Below the pieces are notes generated by a model. It was not told the DNA's origin. It searched no databases and saw nothing but the letters and a program-made list of their open reading frames with translations. Positions 6,462 through 13,789 of a stretch of DNA of 14,086 bases are shown one piece after another. This DNA comes from Streptosporangiaceae bacterium (GTDB lineage Bacteria; Actinomycetota; Actinomycetes; Streptosporangiales; Streptosporangiaceae). The position numbers were made by a program, and so were the translations under genes. Where the stretch lies: positions 1 to 14,086 of the forward strand of contig JASHTQ010000144.1 of the NCBI GenBank assembly GCA_030040475.1, written 5' to 3'. Within the stretch, counting starts at the first letter, position 1, and each line of letters begins with the position of its first letter.

Positions 6462-6935
6462 ATGGCGGGTCAGCCGGGCAGTTCCGAGCACTCTGCGTTG
6501 TGCCTGCGCCTGATGCAGCTGTTTCCCCGCGTGACCAGGGGCATGCGGCGCTGGCAGGACCGTTCCGCGCCCGAGCGCGCGCCCTCCCCGCTGAGCCCGC
6601 GGCATGTCGCCGCGCTCGAGCAGATCCGCGGCGGCCCGCTCACCGTCGGGGACCTGGCATCCCGGCTGGGCCTGACCCTGCCCACGGTCAGCGGCGTCCT
6701 CGCCGACCTTGACCGCGCAGGCCTGATCGAGCGGCGCCCTGACCCAGCCGACCGGCGCCGCACGATCGTCCGGATCATCCCCGGCCAGGCAACCCTGATC
6801 GGCCACTGGCTCGACGGCGCCGCCAAACCGCTGGCCCGCGTCCTGGACAAGCTCACACCCGCCGAGCAGGAAGCCTTCCTCAAGGCCATGGATCTGCTCG
6901 AAACCGAGCTACACCGGCAGGACGCCGACAGCTGA
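6462..6935 (+). CDS. MarR-family winged helix-turn-helix regulator
   Basis: A 157-residue MarR-type repressor. The winged HTH spans roughly residues 48-107. Helix-turn-helix is LTVGDLASRLGLTLPTVSGV, and LADLDRAGLIERR follows with the charged wing PDPADRRRTIVRI, near-canonical for MarR proteins including the conserved DxR in the wing. Flanking helices at both ends would form the dimer interface. MarR proteins bind palindromic sites and are released by phenolic or oxidised ligands. No pair of reactive cysteines is evident, so ligand sensing seems more likely than oxidation. The ATG at 6462 is preferred over the in-frame GTG at 6417 because GAAGAAGGG lies just before it. It diverges from yceI with the palindrome between, suggesting autoregulation and control of yceI. 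Confidence 0.92.
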   Translation: MAGQPGSSEHSALCLRLMQLFPRVTRGMRRWQDRSAPERAPSPLSPRHVAALEQIRGGPLTVGDLASRLGLTLPTVSGVLADLDRAGLIERRPDPADRRRTIVRIIPGQATLIGHWLDGAAKPLARVLDKLTPAEQEAFLKAMDLLETELHRQDADS

Positions 6936-7195
6936 ACCAGCCTGCCAGCCCCGCGCGGTGAGCCGCCAACGCACGAAACGAACGAGCCGGGCTCGAACAT
7001 CCTGGCCTGCCCCGTCACACCGCACAGATCGACCAGTTCTGATCCATGTCGCTGCGGAGTGGCGCCGACGAGTTCCCGCCGCGGATCGTGCGCTCGGAGT
7101 GCAGAATCCACTGGCCGTATTATCATGCACCCGGCGCCGGGGCCGGACGGGGACTCCGTGATCAACGCAACTCAGAAGCGACAAGCCGATTCATA
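6936..7195. other. Intergenic stretch without a supported gene
   Basis: The convergent space between marR and a small leftward gene. I see no gene and no hairpin with a T-tract. A G/C-rich run near 7128-7150 (GGCGCCGGGGCCGG) could fold but does not look like a terminator. Confidence 0.3.
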
Positions 7196-7468
7196 TCAGG
7201 CATCCATCAGGAACTGGAACGTCGCAATACCCAGGCGTGACCTGGCGCCGAGAATCCGCCAAGCGAAGTGGCTTTCACCCAGGAGCGCACTTGCGGCACG
7301 CAACCTCTGCCGCTGCCGGTTGGTCAGCTCGGCTGCGGCGCTTACTGGATCCGAAGCGAGAGGCTCCGCGGCATCAAAGACACCTTGAGTTGCCGGAGCG
7401 GACACCGTTCGTGCAGGTGGAGATGTGGTGAGGTTGGCGCGTTCCCCGACATTATCAGGCGCAAGCAT
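7196..7468 (-). CDS. Small protein of unknown function (90 residues)
   Basis: I do not recognise this protein. The case for a real gene rests on its expression signals. The ATG at 7466-7468 has AAGGGAG 7 bases upstream (7476-7482), and a perfect TATAAT box lies at 7497-7492, leaving a leader of about 17 bases. The first 45 residues are rich in Ala, Pro, Thr and Ser and look disordered. The second half (AAELTNRQRQRLRAASALLG, then HFAWRILGARSRLGIATFQF) is basic and probably helical, and could bind nucleic acid or a partner. There is no signal peptide or clear membrane segment. G/C bias at third positions is weaker than in the neighbouring genes, which could mean recent acquisition or a chance frame. 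It might also be a truncated regulator. Confidence 0.45.
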   Translation of the reverse strand: MLAPDNVGERANLTTSPPARTVSAPATQGVFDAAEPLASDPVSAAAELTNRQRQRLRAASALLGESHFAWRILGARSRLGIATFQFLMDA

Positions 7469-7491
7469 ATCAAAGCTCCCTTACCGGGGCC

Positions 7492-7497
7492 ATTATA
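7492..7497 (-). promoter_or_regulatory. Consensus -10 box (TATAAT) for the small gene at 7196-7468
   Basis: Reading leftward, a perfect TATAAT is followed by a short leader with the AAGGGAG ribosome binding site and ATG. A matching TTGACA is not present at the expected distance. A perfect -10 is unusual in a genome this rich in G and C. Confidence 0.45.
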
Positions 7498-7515
7498 TTT
7501 GCTGGAGACATAGCG

Positions 7516-7984
7516 ATGGCCGACACCGTCAGCATTGATTCCTTCGAGGTTAAAATCATGCGATTCCAGCCAAGCGCAGACGCGCATGAGCTGCCCGCTG
7601 GTCCGCGCGGATATCTACGACAACATCCAACCGGGCACCCGCCGACTGATACCCCCTGTTCCCACCAGTGCTTCATGAACGGCCCCAGCTACCGGCCGAA
7701 CAAGAGCCCCTGGCGTGTCGTCCCCACCGGGAACACGAGCGGAGAGTAGAGTAACAACAAGGCCAGGACCTGGGGAATTACTTGATCAACGCCCCTGGGG
7801 AGAATAACGTGAACGCGCACAGCGTGCCCCGGTCTGCCTCTTCTCATCGCCGGGGAGATGCGCATCGGTAACCCTCGGGCGGACCCAGCAGCCAGGGCGG
7901 GCAATCTGCGTGATACGCATGACCGTTCCCTTGCCGCTCGAACCATTGACTGCAAAGGTTCCTGTACCTCGGCGCGCAGACAGC
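7516..7984. other. Intergenic stretch without a firmly supported gene
   Basis: A rightward frame from ATG 7516 (77 codons, GGAG about 9 bases upstream) is open to 7749, but its protein lacks any family features and its base usage changes midway. In another rightward frame, 7590-7680 reads CPLVRADIYDNIQPGTRRL, vaguely like the start of a GntR-type DNA-binding domain, then stops. Neither is called a gene. The stretch should also hold the end of the leftward kinase transcript. Confidence 0.3.
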
Positions 7985-8890
7985 TTACCGAGAGGCTGCG
8001 AGCACCTCGCCGATGGCGTGCAGCGCGTGGTTGGCGAGCGCCGGGTTGGTGTCCCTGCCGTCCCGCAGATAGCCCAGGGCCTGGGACAGCACGCGCCCGC
8101 GTCCGCGGAGCCACGTCACGTCGTCCACGTCCAGCGCCGCACGGAACTCGTCGCGGACGTTCGCGGGCAGGAGATACCACACGGGGAACAGGTCGCACGC
8201 CGGATCGCCGAGACCGCACGTCTCGAAGTCGATCACCGCGGTGAGCCGGCCCTGCGCCGATACGAGCAAGTTGTCCGGCTTCAGGTCCGAGTGCACCCAC
8301 ACCTCGCGCCCGTCGTAGGGCGCCGCGAGCGACTCCTCCCACGACAGCAGCGCTGCGCGAGTGTCGATCAGGCCATCGAGCTCGCCGATCGCCTTCCGCG
8401 TCGGGGAGTCCATCGAGACCATCGAAGCTCGCGTCCGGCGCTCGCCCGGATACGTCGGCGGCCGGTCCGGCAGGTCGATCCGCCGGAACGCATCGACGAA
8501 CGCCGCGAGGTCCGCCGCCAGTCGGCGTGGGTCGGCGAGCGCGTCGGGGGAGGGGTTCGTACCGGTGAGCCAGCGGTGGACGGACCACTCGCCCGGGAAC
8601 GCGCCGGTGGGTGAGCCGATCGCCTCGACAGAAGGGATGGCCACAGGCAGGAACGGCGCGAGTGCCGCGAGTTTCGCCTGCTCCCGTCGGACTTCGTCGG
8701 TGATCGAGGGCCGGAGCGGCAGCCGTACGGATAGGTCGGTACCGAGGCGGTAGACCGCGTTCACCAATCCGCTGGAGTCGACCGGCTCCAGCGGCAACGC
8801 GGCCCACTGCGGGAACTGCGCGGCCACCAGCTCGCGGACGAGCGGCGTGCCGATGTCGACCTGACCGGCGCGGATCTTGCTGGGACTCAC
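7985..8890 (-). CDS. Aminoglycoside phosphotransferase (APH) family protein
   Basis: About 302 residues. It contains the catalytic loop VWVHSDLKPDNLLV (HSD near residues 200-202, Asn near 207) and the metal-binding VIDFETCGLGDPACDLFPVW (D near 221), the two key sites of APH-type kinases. The N-terminal part (VRELVAAQFPQWAALPLEPV, then NAVYRLGTDLSVRLP) matches a large actinobacterial group of APH-like kinases of unknown substrate, some annotated as macrolide or hydroxyurea-type phosphotransferases. Resistance is therefore possible but unproven. GTG 8888-8890 is preferred because family similarity begins there; an in-frame TTG at 8926 is the alternative and lies just after an in-frame TAA. A good AAGGAGA (8957-8963) with an ATG at 8945 is nearby but out of frame, so an indel may have separated the original start. 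It differs clearly from the other APH-type gene (4231-5259) and is not a recent duplicate. Confidence 0.87.
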   Translation of the reverse strand: MSPSKIRAGQVDIGTPLVRELVAAQFPQWAALPLEPVDSSGLVNAVYRLGTDLSVRLPLRPSITDEVRREQAKLAALAPFLPVAIPSVEAIGSPTGAFPGEWSVHRWLTGTNPSPDALADPRRLAADLAAFVDAFRRIDLPDRPPTYPGERRTRASMVSMDSPTRKAIGELDGLIDTRAALLSWEESLAAPYDGREVWVHSDLKPDNLLVSAQGRLTAVIDFETCGLGDPACDLFPVWYLLPANVRDEFRAALDVDDVTWLRGRGRVLSQALGYLRDGRDTNPALANHALHAIGEVLAASR

Positions 8891-9036
8891 GAGTCCATTC
8901 GATCGGTTGGACCCGTCCGCGCTCAACCGGGGTACCCCAGGGCATCTGCAAAGTTATCTCCTTCGCCAGCTCACCGCCGAGCACCCCGAGGTCGACGTGC
9001 GCAGCCAGGCGGGACAGCGAGAGCTAACCGGCAGGT

Positions 9037-10509
9037 TCAGTGCCGCGTCTGGATGATGATGGATTTCTTGTCCAGGTAATCGTCCAGGATCTCCGGCCCC
9101 CAGTCGGCCTGCCGGGGTTCTCCGAGCGGAAGCATGGTGTCGTAGACGCGGTAGGAGTTAACCCACACGGTGTCGGCGTGGACGAGTGAGGCTGCCAGGC
9201 GGGCCTTGGACACGTCGCTGGTCCATACGCCTGCGGCGCCCCCGCGGGTGCCGTGCATTGCAGGGGCGGTGATTTCGCGGAGGTCGGTAAACGGCAGGAC
9301 GGGCAGCACGGGGCCGGTGAGGTCCGCAGCTGCCAGCGCCGCGTCAGGGCTGATCCCGGTGAGCACGGTTGGCTCGATGAAATAGCCAGGCCCTGCGCGG
9401 CTGCCGCCGCCTGCCGCGGCGTTTGCCCCGGCGGCCAGGGCCGCAGCCAGGTAGGCCCTGGTGCGCCGGAAATGCTCGGCGGAGACCACCGGACCCAGCT
9501 GCGAGGCCGGGTCAAGAGCGGGGCCGACGGTGAGCTTGCCGGCCTCCTCAGCCACGCCCTCGACCACCTCACGGAAGATGTCCTTCTCCGCGTAGATCAG
9601 GGCGCCCGTGGTACAGGTCTGGAAGTGGCTGAAGAAGCCCGCCTCGGCGGCCTGCGAGATCGCCTGGCCAAGGTCAGCGTCACGGCAGACGACCAGCTGT
9701 GCCCTGCCGCCAACTCGCAGTGCCACCTTCCGGGGATCCGCGGCAGCCGCCCTGGCCAGCTGCCGGCCGACCTCGGCGCACCCGGTGAAGGTCACCCTGT
9801 CCACCCCGGGGCTGGCGATCAGCCGGACCGCCGTAGCGGTAGGCCCGGTCACGACGTTGACGACACCGTCAGGGAGCCCTGCTTCCTGGCACAGTTCGCC
9901 GAGCCGCAGCGCTGACAGCGGCGTCTGCTCGGCCGGCTTGAGCACCACTGCGGAACCGGCCGCGATTGCGGGAGCGAGCTGCCACACGGCCATCAACAGG
10001 GGGAACGCCCACGGCACGACCACACCGACCACACCGGCCGGGGCCAGCACGGGATAGGCGATCATCCCCGGTGCCGGCGCGCGGGCCGCCCGGCCAGCGA
10101 TTCCGGCGTTCCCGGCAAAGCCCGCGACGCGGCGCAGCACGTCAGTGGCCAGCACGATGTCGCGGGAGCGGATGACCGATAGCGGCTTGCCGCTGTCCAC
10201 GGCCTCGGTCACTGCGAGCTCGCAGGCGTGCTCCTCGATGAGGTCTGCCAGCCGCATGAGCATCCCGGCGCGCTCTGCTGGCGCGGCCAGCTGCCAGCTG
10301 CCGCTGTCGAACGCCTGGCGCGCCGCCGCTACCGCGCGGTCGGCGTCAGCGACGTCCCCGGCCGGCACCCGGGCTATCTCCTGCCCGGTTGCCGGGTCGG
10401 TCACCGGACTGTCGGCCCCCGATACGGCAGGCTCCCGCCGGCCCCCGATCAGCATCTTGCGCGCACCGCCTCCCGGCACGTCAGCGCCCGCGTGGGGATC
10501 AGCCCTCAT
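9037..10509 (-). CDS. Aldehyde dehydrogenase homologue with altered active site
   Basis: A protein of 490 residues, the normal length of the aldehyde dehydrogenase superfamily. The fold is unmistakable: VVPWAFPLLMAVWQLAPAIA, VVLKPAEQTPLSALRLGEL, GLPDGVVNVVTG, a VTFTGCAEVG cofactor loop and a C-terminal WVNSYRVYDTMLPLGEP segment. The nucleophile Cys is kept (QTCTTG, residue 299), as is the cofactor Lys (K191). However, the oxyanion Asn of PWNFP is Ala168, the general-base Glu of LELGG is Arg265 (LRVGG), and the Glu/Phe pair of EEIFGPV is Asp396/Thr398 (ADLTGPV). Normal NAD(P)-dependent aldehyde oxidation is therefore doubtful, although the frame is intact. ATG 10507-10509 was chosen because GGGAGGAG lies 8 bases upstream and the length then fits. 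It could be a pseudoenzyme, a binding protein, or an enzyme with different chemistry. Confidence 0.93.
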   Translation of the reverse strand: MRADPHAGADVPGGGARKMLIGGRREPAVSGADSPVTDPATGQEIARVPAGDVADADRAVAAARQAFDSGSWQLAAPAERAGMLMRLADLIEEHACELAVTEAVDSGKPLSVIRSRDIVLATDVLRRVAGFAGNAGIAGRAARAPAPGMIAYPVLAPAGVVGVVVPWAFPLLMAVWQLAPAIAAGSAVVLKPAEQTPLSALRLGELCQEAGLPDGVVNVVTGPTATAVRLIASPGVDRVTFTGCAEVGRQLARAAAADPRKVALRVGGRAQLVVCRDADLGQAISQAAEAGFFSHFQTCTTGALIYAEKDIFREVVEGVAEEAGKLTVGPALDPASQLGPVVSAEHFRRTRAYLAAALAAGANAAAGGGSRAGPGYFIEPTVLTGISPDAALAAADLTGPVLPVLPFTDLREITAPAMHGTRGGAAGVWTSDVSKARLAASLVHADTVWVNSYRVYDTMLPLGEPRQADWGPEILDDYLDKKSIIIQTRH

Positions 10510-10948
10510 GCCGACAGCTCCTCCCTGCCCTGCGCAGTGCCCCGACCCAGTATCTCCTGCCCCGAATACCAGGTCGCCGCCGGAGACGAGCCTCCGCGAC
10601 ATCGGCACGTGGCGCCGGGTGTCAGCGGGGCAGGGTCTTGCCGAACGCGTCGTGGGTTCTGACTGCCGACGCGACCGTGTTCGCCGTTGCTCATTGCCGC
10701 GGATCGGCTCGGCCGCAATGAGTGCGTTATCACCGGCCAGGTTGCGCTACCGCGTAGCCGTGGCCTCGGTGCCGTCGCCACGAAGTATGCGAAGACCCAG
10801 CCCTTATCGGATTGGTGCGCAAGTCTGGGTCCTTGGCCCCTGGCTGGTCTGGTCGTCGCTGTCAGCCGGTATTCAGTAGCCATGCGGTCGCGGGCCGTCG
10901 GGGCATACGCGCGGAAAAGGTGCCGTAGTCCGTGGCAGAACTGCGGAT
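10510..10948. other. Intergenic region upstream of the aldehyde dehydrogenase homologue
   Basis: About 440 bases with no supported gene. GGGAGGAG at 10525-10518 on the minus strand is the ribosome binding site that sets the ATG at 10509. The promoter of the dehydrogenase must lie here or further upstream, but no consensus -10/-35 pair stands out. A leftward frame of 125 codons ends in an ATGA overlap with the dehydrogenase start, but its composition is not protein-like. Confidence 0.4.
10690..10722. repeat. Inverted repeat, possible operator upstream of the aldehyde dehydrogenase homologue
   Basis: CTCATTGC at 10690-10697 is perfectly matched by GCAATGAG at 10715-10722, with a 17-base centre that can add two further pairs after one mismatch. 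It lies about 180 bases before the dehydrogenase ATG. There is no T-tract, so a regulator site is more likely than a terminator. Confidence 0.4.
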
Positions 10949-13696
10949 TCAGCTGGGCGCGGGGACAGGGGTGAGCGCGTGGTGAAGCTGGGACCGGGAG
11001 CGGATGCTGAGCTTGCGGAACACCTTTCTGAGATGGTAGTCCACGGTGTTCGCGCTGATGTACAGGCGGGCGCCGATCTCGGCGTTGGAGAGCCCGTCGG
11101 CGGCTAGGCCGGCGATGCGCGCCTCCTGCGGCGTGAGCTCGTCCAGGGTCGCGTTCTTGCGGCTGTGCACCGTGACGCCGGTCGCCGTCAGTTCCTGGCG
11201 GGCGCGCTGCGCGAACGACCGTGCGCCGATCGCCTCGAACATGTCATAAGCCATCCGTAGCTGGTCGCGGGCCTCGCCGCGGCGGCGCTCACGGCGCAGC
11301 CACTCTCCGTAGACCAGGTGCGCGCGGGCCAGCGGCAAACGCATGGGAGTACGAGCCAGCCGCTCGATCGCTTCCCGGTACAGATCCTCGGCCGTGCTGC
11401 CCGCGGCCAGAAGAGCACGCGAGCGGGCCTCGACGCCGAGTCCCCAGTCCTTGCTGCCGAGCCGGGTACGCACGGCCAGGGCATCCAGCGCGAACTGAGC
11501 CGCCTGGATCTCATCGCACCGCGCGGCCGCCTCGACCAGCTCGGTCAGTCCTGCGCCGATTCCACCCGCGGGGTGGCGTTCGGATGAGCGCTGCGCGGCG
11601 GCCAGTGCCTCCGGATAACGGCCCAGGCCGTTATAGAGGATCGCCAGCGAGGTCTCGAACGCGACCTCCCTGTTCGGTGAAGCTTCGTTGTCTGGCGCGC
11701 GGCGCAGGTGCTCGATGTGTCGGGTTGCCACGCTCTCCTCGTCGCGCAGCGCGCTCAGCATCCCGGTGTCGTAACGGCCGGGCTGACTGCCGGTCGCCTG
11801 CCTGATCGCCGCTGCCTCGTCCATTGCTGCTGCGCTGCCCGCGAGATTCCCGGCGTAGACGCAGTAGTAAGCGCGGCGGTCCAGCGCGATGGGGAGAAAG
11901 CCGACCGCTCCCATCTCGCGGACTAGTCCGATGAGACGCGAGGATAGGGTGTCCGCTCCGGCGGCGTCCCAGTGATTCATAGCCACCTGGGCGGCCACCT
12001 CAAGCACCCAGATGCCCAGCTCGCCGCCGACGGGCGCGGATAGGAGCATGTCTAGGGCCTGGCTCATGACGTCGATTCCATGGGGGAACCCCTGGGCGAA
12101 AAACACGCCATAACCGTGCAGCAGGAGTCCAGGTCCGTCGGGCGGCTCAGGCAGCGGCAGGGCGGACAGGACCCGTCCCACCTCGGGCCGGGGGTTGTGG
12201 CCCATGGAGAGCCCCAGCGCCTGGGCATAGGTGACCTGGGCCAGCTCCCGGTCTGACTGATCAAGTCGCTGCGCGGCCCGCAGCAGCTGCACCACGCCGT
12301 CACGGCCGTCCGTCCGGGTGCAGATGACCTGCGCCCGCAGCCGTTCGGCCTGGGCCCCCGGCAACTCGCCGAGCGGTCCGGTCTCCGCGATCTCCAGCAG
12401 TTCCAGCGCCTTGTCGTTCCCGCCGGCCTGATACCAGGCCTGGGCCGCCGCCACGGCCCGCACCGAGCGGCGCTCCGGGTCCAGCGTCAGCGCGACCGAA
12501 CGGTCCAGGAACGCCGCGGCGGCCGCCGCCCCACCTCGCGTCCGGGCCCGCCCGGCCGACCGCTCTAGCTCGGCGGCGATCTCCTCGTCCGGCCCCGGTG
12601 ACGCTTGCGCCCGGTGCCAGGCGCGGTGGTCGGGATCATCGGTCGCGGCGGCCAGGATGCCGTGGGCGGCCAGCCGCTCGTCGGCCGAGGCGGCCCGGTA
12701 CGCGGCCGAGCGGACCAGCGGGTGGAAGAACCGCACCCGCGCCTCCACCTGGAGCAGGCCGGCGTCCCTGGCTGGTCCCGCCGCCCAGGCGCCGATCCCG
12801 GCCAGGCTGCACGCCCGCCACAACAGTGCCGCGTCACCGCTCGGATCGGCCGCAGCCAACAGCACAAGCCGCCTGGTCGCCTCCGGCAGCGGCCCCAGCC
12901 GTCGGCGGAAGCTCTCCTCGACCCGGCCGGGAAGGCCCGAGGTCCCGAGGAACCCGAGTCCGCCCGCTATCTCGGCCGGCGTCATGGCCCGCGGCAGCTC
13001 GACCAGCGCCAGCGGGTTCCCGCCTGTCTCGGCGACGATCCGGTCGATCACCGGACCGGTCACCCATCCCGGCACCGCCGACGCGAGCAGCGCCCGGGCG
13101 TCGGCGTCCGGCAGGCCAGCCAGCCGCAGCTGGACGGCCCCGGGCAGGGCCGCCAGCTCACCCAGCTCGCGGCCGGCCAGCAGCACCGCGACCGCGTCGG
13201 CGTCTAGCCGCCGTACCGCGACCCCCAGCGCCAGCGCCGACGCGCGATCCAGCCACTGAACATCGTCAACCACGCAGACCAGAGGCCGCGCCGACGCCGC
13301 CTCCGACAGCAGGCCCAGCACCCCGAGGCCGACGAACAGCGGGTCAGGGGGAACCCCAGTCCCAGCGCTCAGCCCGAACGCCGTCTCGACCGCGGCCCGC
13401 TGCGGTCCGGGCAGCCGGGCCAGGCCGGCCAGCAGCGATGCGCACAGCTGTTGCAGGCCGGCGAACGCCAGCTCCATCTCAGACTCGACCCCTGACGCGC
13501 GGGCCACCCGGAAACCCGAAGCTGCCCGGATCGCGTACTCCAGCAGCGCCGTCTTCCCTACGCCGGGCTCCCCGGTCACGATCAGCACCCCGCTGGTCCC
13601 CGCCCTCGCCCGGTCCAGCACGCCGTCTACCGCTGCGCGCTCGTCGGCCCGCCCAAGCAGCGCCGACCCGCCCGCCACGCCGGCCTGCCAGCTCAC
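10949..13696 (-). CDS. LAL-type LuxR-family regulator (AAA ATPase with C-terminal HTH)
   Basis: About 915 residues, the usual size of large ATP-binding LuxR (MalT-like) regulators. ALLGRADERAAVDGVLDRA opens the ATPase module. Walker A is GEPGVGKT (about residues 42-49) and Walker B is VCVVDDVQWLD (about 140-150). An FFHPLVRSAAY segment and a long helical, TPR-like region follow. The C-terminal GerE-type HTH (about 851-908) contains LTPQEARIAGLAADGLSNAE and then ISANTVDYHLRKVFRKL. These proteins are generally ATP-dependent activators of catabolic or secondary-metabolite genes. The frame is open to an ATG at 13771, but that extension encodes a perfect hairpin. GTG 13694-13696 is preferred: TATCGT lies 7 bases upstream, as in leaderless genes. 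It is flanked by two metabolic genes on the same strand, which are possible targets. Confidence 0.93.
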   Translation of the reverse strand: MSWQAGVAGGSALLGRADERAAVDGVLDRARAGTSGVLIVTGEPGVGKTALLEYAIRAASGFRVARASGVESEMELAFAGLQQLCASLLAGLARLPGPQRAAVETAFGLSAGTGVPPDPLFVGLGVLGLLSEAASARPLVCVVDDVQWLDRASALALGVAVRRLDADAVAVLLAGRELGELAALPGAVQLRLAGLPDADARALLASAVPGWVTGPVIDRIVAETGGNPLALVELPRAMTPAEIAGGLGFLGTSGLPGRVEESFRRRLGPLPEATRRLVLLAAADPSGDAALLWRACSLAGIGAWAAGPARDAGLLQVEARVRFFHPLVRSAAYRAASADERLAAHGILAAATDDPDHRAWHRAQASPGPDEEIAAELERSAGRARTRGGAAAAAAFLDRSVALTLDPERRSVRAVAAAQAWYQAGGNDKALELLEIAETGPLGELPGAQAERLRAQVICTRTDGRDGVVQLLRAAQRLDQSDRELAQVTYAQALGLSMGHNPRPEVGRVLSALPLPEPPDGPGLLLHGYGVFFAQGFPHGIDVMSQALDMLLSAPVGGELGIWVLEVAAQVAMNHWDAAGADTLSSRLIGLVREMGAVGFLPIALDRRAYYCVYAGNLAGSAAAMDEAAAIRQATGSQPGRYDTGMLSALRDEESVATRHIEHLRRAPDNEASPNREVAFETSLAILYNGLGRYPEALAAAQRSSERHPAGGIGAGLTELVEAAARCDEIQAAQFALDALAVRTRLGSKDWGLGVEARSRALLAAGSTAEDLYREAIERLARTPMRLPLARAHLVYGEWLRRERRRGEARDQLRMAYDMFEAIGARSFAQRARQELTATGVTVHSRKNATLDELTPQEARIAGLAADGLSNAEIGARLYISANTVDYHLRKVFRKLSIRSRSQLHHALTPVPAPS

Positions 13697-13703
13697 AAGA
13701 CGA

Positions 13704-13709
13704 ACGATA
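13704..13709 (-). promoter_or_regulatory. Putative -10 box (TATCGT) for a leaderless LAL regulator mRNA
   Basis: Reading leftward, TATCGT fits TANNNT and is 7 bases from the GTG at 13696, with no ribosome binding site between. It lies just after the terminator-like hairpin, so the regulator would have its own promoter. Confidence 0.4.
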
Positions 13710-13732
13710 AACCATCCGCCCGGCCGTGAAAC

Positions 13733-13769
13733 GGCTTCGGCGCGGCCCTTTCCGGGCCGCGCCGAAGCC
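13733..13769 (-). terminator. Perfect 16-bp hairpin, probable terminator of the FAH-family gene
   Basis: Arms 13733-13748 and 13754-13769 are perfectly complementary over 16 bases with a 5-base loop. It starts 20 bases after the stop codon of the leftward fumarylacetoacetate hydrolase-family gene. In the leftward direction it is followed by CGTTTC, a weak T-run, as often seen in actinomycetes. It separates that gene from the LAL regulator. Confidence 0.75.
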
Positions 13770-13789
13770 ACGTGGGACCGCCGGACAGG

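Noticed and set aside
7590..7680. GntR-like N-terminal segment (VRADIYDNIQPGTRRL)
   Set aside because: The similarity covers too few residues, and the frame stops without the helix-turn-helix.
7516..7749. Rightward 77-codon frame with a GGAG upstream
   Set aside because: It overlaps the expected promoter of the small leftward gene, lacks third-position bias and shows no family features. A RiPP-like precursor was considered, but no leader/core pattern or modifying enzyme is nearby.
4231..8890. Two APH-type genes as an aminoglycoside resistance pair
   Set aside because: They belong to different branches, lie 2.7 kb apart with unrelated genes between, and neither shows features that specify an antibiotic substrate.
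7689..8984. 431-codon leftward frame over the second APH-type kinase
   Set aside because: It is longer than the kinase frame but has no motifs, whereas the other frame contains intact APH catalytic sites.
10506..10883. Leftward 125-codon frame whose TGA overlaps the dehydrogenase ATG (ATGA)
   Set aside because: The overlap looks like translational coupling, but the ATG has no ribosome binding site, and the protein is Arg/Pro/Gly-rich with no fold or family signature. A better ribosome binding site serves the dehydrogenase directly.
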